A DNA stretch of 64,000 nt from Ryuthela nishihirai (Eukaryota > Arthropoda > Arachnida > Araneae > Heptathelidae). The notes under the pieces were generated by a model. That model worked only from the letters and a program-made list of their open reading frames with translations, was not told the origin of the DNA and did not search any database. The DNA is taken from NCBI GenBank assembly GCA_038380435.1, contig JAWZYU010000119.1:248001-312000 (forward strand), given 5' to 3'. The stretch's first letter is position 1. Each line of letters opens with the position of its first letter. Positions 59,019 to 64,000 of the stretch are shown here, one piece after another. Made by a program: the position numbers and the translations under genes.

Positions 59019-59216
59019 CAGGGTTGGGCAAATAGCGGCCCGCGGGCCGCATTAGGCCTGCTAAGAGTTTATTGTGGCCCGCCAAGACAGAAAAATCCGC
59101 CTCGAACCGAGATTTCCTTCCCGCGCGCGACCGAAGATTCGTCTCGTATTTTCCATTAGGACGGCCACGTCAATACGCATGCGCAGTGTAGATACGAAAA
59201 CAATTGCCCACCCCTG
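59019..59216. mobile_element. hAT-type MITE, unit 3
   Basis: Counterpart of 12393-12590; target duplications at 59011-59018 and 59217-59224. Confidence 0.9.
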
Positions 59217-59883
59217 TCTTAGCCTATTTCAATGCATTACATAAATTTTGGTTATTTTCTTTCAGTCTTTTAAATATTCAGCATTTATCTCCCTGAATAC
59301 TAAATAAATATTGATTAAAATTGAGATGTAGAAAGATTTCACTGCATCTATATCTTTAGACATATTTTTGTTAAATATCATATGGTAGTTATTCACTCGA
59401 AATGCGATTTTCACGGAGAAAACAAGAAAGCTTTTCCATTTTTCTGTCCAAAGCCTATAGATATTTTCTTACAAATGTGATATTAAAACACATATATATA
59501 TACTTATAATAATAGGATATTAAATTCATGAAAATGTAGCATCCATCTATACTCCTTAAAAACCTTATAGTGAATTTGCATGTTATATCAATGAGAAACT
59601 TTGAATCTGTAAAACTCGAGCTTTTTTTGTGGAAAAAAATGTTGCCTGTAATAAGTCTTTTTTATATTTCTCTATAACTTAGAAATTAAATAAGAAATCA
59701 AAGATATATACATTTTCCTTTAAGAAAGAAAAAAAATATTTAAACATTGCAAAATAATGTGTTTAGTGATAAATTATCGAAGAAGCACACTGTAAATATT
59801 TGCATGTAGAATTTTTGCACTGTAAATATTTGCATGTAAGAGTACGGTAAATAAGTCTGTTATTAGGACTGACTTACACGAAG

Positions 59884-61471
59884 ATTCGGATTGTTTTACC
59901 TATGAGCAGCACCTTCATTGCACCCAATGGGCTAAATGACAAGGTCACAAGGACCCAATGGCTCAGATATTGATGGAGGACACCCAGTGGACAGCTATTA
60001 GCCTCTCGTCGAGGCCATCCATGTTCCTTAAGATGCACAAGGTGTCTCTACCACACACAGGACCAAGGCCTAGCATCCCATCTGATGGATGGATTACTAA
60101 GCCTATTAGTGTCCCCTGGCTGACTGAGGGCAGACCAGGAAATTTTAGTGGATAAATAAAATATTACCAAACATTTTTTAAAATCAGGGGCATTTTAAGA
60201 ATAATGCCACAGGATGAATTAGATCTAACAAAAAAAACAGAAAAAGGATATATAAATATTACAGTGAGAGCTCACCTGTATGTGAAGAGTGATTAAGACA
60301 CAAGTAAAAAAACTATTCATTGTAAAATGCAAAAATATAATATATATTTTCTTACGACACTTAAATTAAGGACACATACATTATATGCTTTCCTACACAA
60401 GATAATGGGATAGTAAATATGCGAAAAAACATTGTTTAATGCAAATATATCGTCTATCTACCAACTTATTAGGAATTTGCATCTAATATCAATGAGAATT
60501 TTGAAGCTCAATCACTCAGCTTTATTTATAATACTCCTTCAAGTAGCTGCTTGCCACCGAGGTCTGACAGGAGCCCGTCGGTTTATGTATCGTAGCAGAA
60601 GGTTTGTGTGGATGTCAAGACCTCAGCAGAAAAACAACACGAACCTCCGTGCCTCACCCAGGGCACGGATGATGTGATCAGTAGCCAAGTCCCCTGATCA
60701 GTCGGAATAGTTGTTTTCCAACAAATCAGTTACCTATGCACGTACCCGTTTCTTCAGAAGGTGGCAGAAGACATATCACTTATACTTGGTTGCTCCATAC
60801 TGCATAATCCTAAAAGAAAGAATGAACAATATATATATAGCATGCGAAAAGCAAACATGTCATATCAACTGAGCAATGTATAACAAACGTGTAATATCAA
60901 CCAAGCGTTATATAGCAAATATGCAATAACAACTCGGCAATAAATAGCAAACGTGCAATAACAACTTAGCAATATATAGGAAACTGATGATATCAGGGTT
61001 GGGTTAGTTCAACTCCGAGTTGACCATTTTAGCACCCAATGGGCTAAATGGCCAGGTCACAAGGACCCTTAGGGCTCAGAGAAGGTTGGGGTATGGAACC
61101 CACTGTAACAGCTGTTAGGAGACAAATGGTAGCCTCCTGTCAAGACCATCCAGTGTTAATTAACGTGCACAGGATATGGCCTTAACATTGAATCCAATGG
61201 ACAGTGGCTTTCCGAGCTCAGCAGTGTCCGCGACTCACCATGGGTAGCAACTTAGCAATACAAACAACTTTACATTTTCAAAAACATCTTTTCTCCAACT
61301 TTATAGTTTTATTCGAACAATTTTTTGCTAACTGGATGATTGATGTAAAATACATATAAATTACAAACCACTATAGGTCCTGCCATCCTCACAGACCTTC
61401 TACTATGGCATATAAACTGACAGGCTCCTGTCAGACCTCTGTGGCAAGCAGCTGCTTGAGGGGGTATTTAT
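59884..61471. mobile_element. SINE cluster, unit 3
   Basis: SINE-1 59884-60156 (minus), SINE-2 60531-60688 (minus), 32-bp minisatellite 60851-60979, SINE-1 60995-61248 (minus), SINE-2 61378-61471 (plus). Confidence 0.7.
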
Positions 61472-62046
61472 TTATTTTTTTTTTTAATAAAACCTGAAAT
61501 AAATATTAAGACATTTAAGTTGTGTTGTCTCTTCACTCTAAATAACATCCAGCATACTCTGAAGGGTAAATACTAGTTGGTATTAAAAATTGGTGAATCT
61601 CGAAAAATAATACCTTGATGCATTCATGGGAAATCTGGAAAATATCCTTTCTGGTTATTGCTGCATTGTAGCTAATTAAAGCTAAATTAATAAACTATTA
61701 ATCTTCAAATAACAGTTCACAAACATTAAAACAAATCCTCCACATTGTAAAATTAAACACTAAGAGTATTATATACACATTACTTGATATCCCAAATATT
61801 TGTTTATTGAAATATTACTAACAGATCTGCCAATAGTCACATTTAGTTTATGCTAAAGTTTAAACTATTATATGAAAAAGCCATAAAAGATGAATATTTG
61901 CTTAGGCACTATTTTTTTCACTGCAATTACATGTAACAGGCTACTACTGAATAATATGTGCACCCACATCACTAATTCTGTCCTATTTCTAACAAAAAAA
62001 CAGTTTGTGACACTACATAATTAACATGAAACAGTACTTGCAATTC

Positions 62047-62473
62047 ATATTCAATAATGCTCAACCATTTCAAAGAAAAAAAAAAACAGCAGTTTAAATA
62101 ATTTGAAGTGATTGGTTCACGTGCCAGTTATGGCACTCGAAAGAATTGTTGTTGTAGATTATCAGCAACACAGACAGATATTCAATAATGCTCAACCATT
62201 GAAAAGAAACAAGTGAAATTTGCCAAAAGAAAAATAGCAGTTTAAATAATTTGAAGTGATTGGTTCACGTGCCAGTTATGGCACTCGAAAGAATTGGTGT
62301 TGTAGATTATCAGCAACACAGACAGATATTCAATAATGCTCAACCATTTAAAAGAAACAAGTGAAATTTGCCAAAAAAAAAAAAGCAGTTTAAATAATTT
62401 GAAGTGATCGGTTCACATGCCATTTATGGCACTCGAAAGAATTGGTGTTGTAGATTATCAGCAACACAGACAG
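62047..62473. repeat. Three-copy tandem repeat, unit 3
   Basis: Counterpart of 15421-15847, unit-1 type. Confidence 0.85.
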
Positions 62474-62631
62474 TACTGATGGTGTACATATTAAACTTGG
62501 AGCGAAACATTTAGTAACCCTTAATTTCATGATAGCCACTGAATATCTTTTGGGGAGTCTATCAATGATAGGCTTGCTTATCAACAAAGTATGCTTGGTT
62601 TCTGATAAAAGGGACATCGGTAGGCATAGAT

Positions 62632-63342
62632 GTCTGTGTTGTTTTTTTGCTGAGGTTCAGCCATAACCTTAAACCTCAGAGACCTTGCATTATAGCATAA
62701 AAACAGACACTGTTAGACCTCTATGACAAGCAGCTGCTTGAAGGGTTTTTTATAACTCGCTAACATTTGGAAAAAATTTATCCCTTAAGGGCTTATGACG
62801 TAGATATTATTGAATAGAAATTTTAATTGAGATTTAACTTAAAAAAAAGTTGATTAAAAATGGAGATAGTTTAACTCATAATCAACATGTTGTGGTTTAA
62901 TATGAAATTAAATAATAAGCACTACGTTTAACTCATTACACGTTTCTAAGCCTAAAACATACAGTAATAGTACTGAAACCAAATATTTAAAATATAATAA
63001 AGTACACTCACCTGGAAACTTAAATGGCATCGAAATGCTTATTTGAAGTATCTAGAAAACTTTTTAAAATGTTACGGTTGAAGAATGTCACAACTTGGCT
63101 ACATGAAAATCAGACTGGCGCCATTATTAAAAAAAAGATAATAAATACCCCCTTAAGCAGCTGCTTGCCACAGAGGTCTGACAGGAGCATGTCAGTTTAT
63201 ATGCCAGAGTAGAAGGTCTGAGAGGATGGCAGGACCTCAGCAGAAAAACGACACATGCATCCATGCCTTACCTGGGGCTCGAACCCAGGTCCCTTAGATC
63301 AGTAGCCCAGCGCGCTAACCACTCAGCCAACAAACTTGAAAT
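62632..63342. mobile_element. SINE-2 copies, unit 3
   Basis: Diverged plus-strand copy 62632-62748 and full minus-strand copy 63148-63342. Confidence 0.75.
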
Positions 63343-63462
63343 AATTAACTGCGTACTAGTAGTAGTAATACCTTATATAAACTGATGAGAAAAATACAAT
63401 TTTAGTATTCTCAGGTAATTCTGTCACACATCAATTCGCTTCATAATCAATGATTCCTTACC

Positions 63463-63692
63463 AGAGTCCTAGGTTTTCGTACAAATCCATATTGGACATT
63501 CGCGACATCTAGTTTTGTATCACGGTCAATATTTAAAGTAAGAAAAATTAATGCACCTAGAAAATAAATCATCTTGTTGTTAACGACGAAAATAAACTTT
63601 CGCAATAAATGAAAGCGCAGCTTCTTTTCACAACAACACTGGGAATACATCTTTAGCAATTTGCCTCGTAAATATGCACTGGAAGGATGTCG
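63463..63692 (-). repeat. Exon-like repeat copy a, unit 3
   Basis: Counterpart of 16837-17066; the duplicated intron-start segments flank it at 63350-63462 and 63715-63819. The window ends in the purine-rich spacer. Confidence 0.5.
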
Positions 63693-64000
63693 TTATTGCA
63701 AACTTTAAATCATTTAACTGCGTAGTAGTAGTAGTGATACCTTAAATAAACTGATCAGAAAAATACAACTTTAGTAAGTATTAATAAATCACTTCGCTTC
63801 ATAATCAATGACTACTTACCGTGTTTGAAAATTTCAAAGGGCAAGGTCTACTTTTGAAATCTTCAACACTGCAATGAGGCGAGGCCTCCCCGTCCCCCTC
63901 TCCTCCCGCAGCTCCCACAAATAGGGAGGCAGGCGGACAAGGGAGGGAAAAAAGGTGGCCCTCTACACACTACAGTATTGTTCGATGCCGGTGTCTACTC

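Larger units (their letters stand above)
46625..64000. repeat. Macrosatellite unit 3 (partial, 17,376 bp)
   Basis: Third unit, cut by the window end at a point equivalent to unit-1 position 17374. It is only 2 bp longer than unit 1 over the shared stretch (one extra A near 57254 and one near 57713). It carries the unit-1 state at the 540-bp and 25-bp indels, at the C-tract and at the 13190-equivalent segment. One private substitution is visible near 57689. Confidence 0.97.

Overview
The window is almost entirely one very large tandem repeat (a macrosatellite) from an animal nuclear genome. I count 2.74 head-to-tail units: unit 1 at 1-23571, unit 2 at 23572-46624 and unit 3 (partial) at 46625-64000. 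The units are close to identical over their whole length and differ by a few indels and scattered substitutions. The DNA is AT-rich and gene-poor. It carries tRNA-headed SINEs, hAT and Tc1/mariner MITEs, a decayed non-LTR retrotransposon and many nested local duplications. These point to a metazoan, most likely an invertebrate, but the sequence does not fix the species. I found no intact host protein gene, rRNA, stand-alone tRNA or CRISPR array. Most open frames in the window are chance frames in low-complexity DNA.

Layout of one unit, in unit-1 coordinates. Positions 1-1090 are the end of a G/T-rich promoter-like module array that begins at 22500 of the preceding unit. An AT-rich 'tail' follows (1091-2240), then a cluster of three inverted repeats (2333-2514) and a 100-bp minisatellite array (2961-4434). 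A second G/T-rich array lies at 4470-5830, with a second, shortened tail at 5831-6480. Next come a 37-bp-arm hairpin (7067-7157) and a 551-bp tandem duplication carrying palindromic Tc1/mariner-type MITEs (7166-8135). SINE pieces occupy 8247-8812, a third tail copy 8890-9410, and more SINEs 9745-10365. The remainder to 16716 holds a degenerate 170-bp duplication, further SINEs, a hAT MITE (12393-12590) and minisatellites. From 16724 to 21251 there are three copies of an exon-like repeat on the minus strand, one of them abutting a 5'-truncated Tx1/L1-type LINE (18094-20158). A CpG-rich, divergent-promoter-like stretch covers 20560-21021. The unit ends with a small minisatellite and the G/T array that runs into the next unit.

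Units 1 and 3 agree with each other against unit 2 at nearly every variant site I checked: a 540-bp deletion, a 25-bp deletion, an allelic replacement near 13190, a C-tract expansion and several substitutions. This suggests a two-unit higher-order repeat of about 46.6 kb.

The most intriguing parts are the G/T-rich modules of about 820 bp (five per unit). Each keeps the same order of motifs: a GCGG...CCGC palindrome, an E2F-like site and an invariant octamer-plus-YY1-like 16-mer. The longer modules also contain repeated ETS-type CACTTCCGG sites, and two of them a perfect DR1 nuclear-receptor site. The array therefore looks like a tandem series of regulatory or promoter modules, possibly driving non-coding transcription. 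That is inference; the motifs themselves are visible in the sequence.
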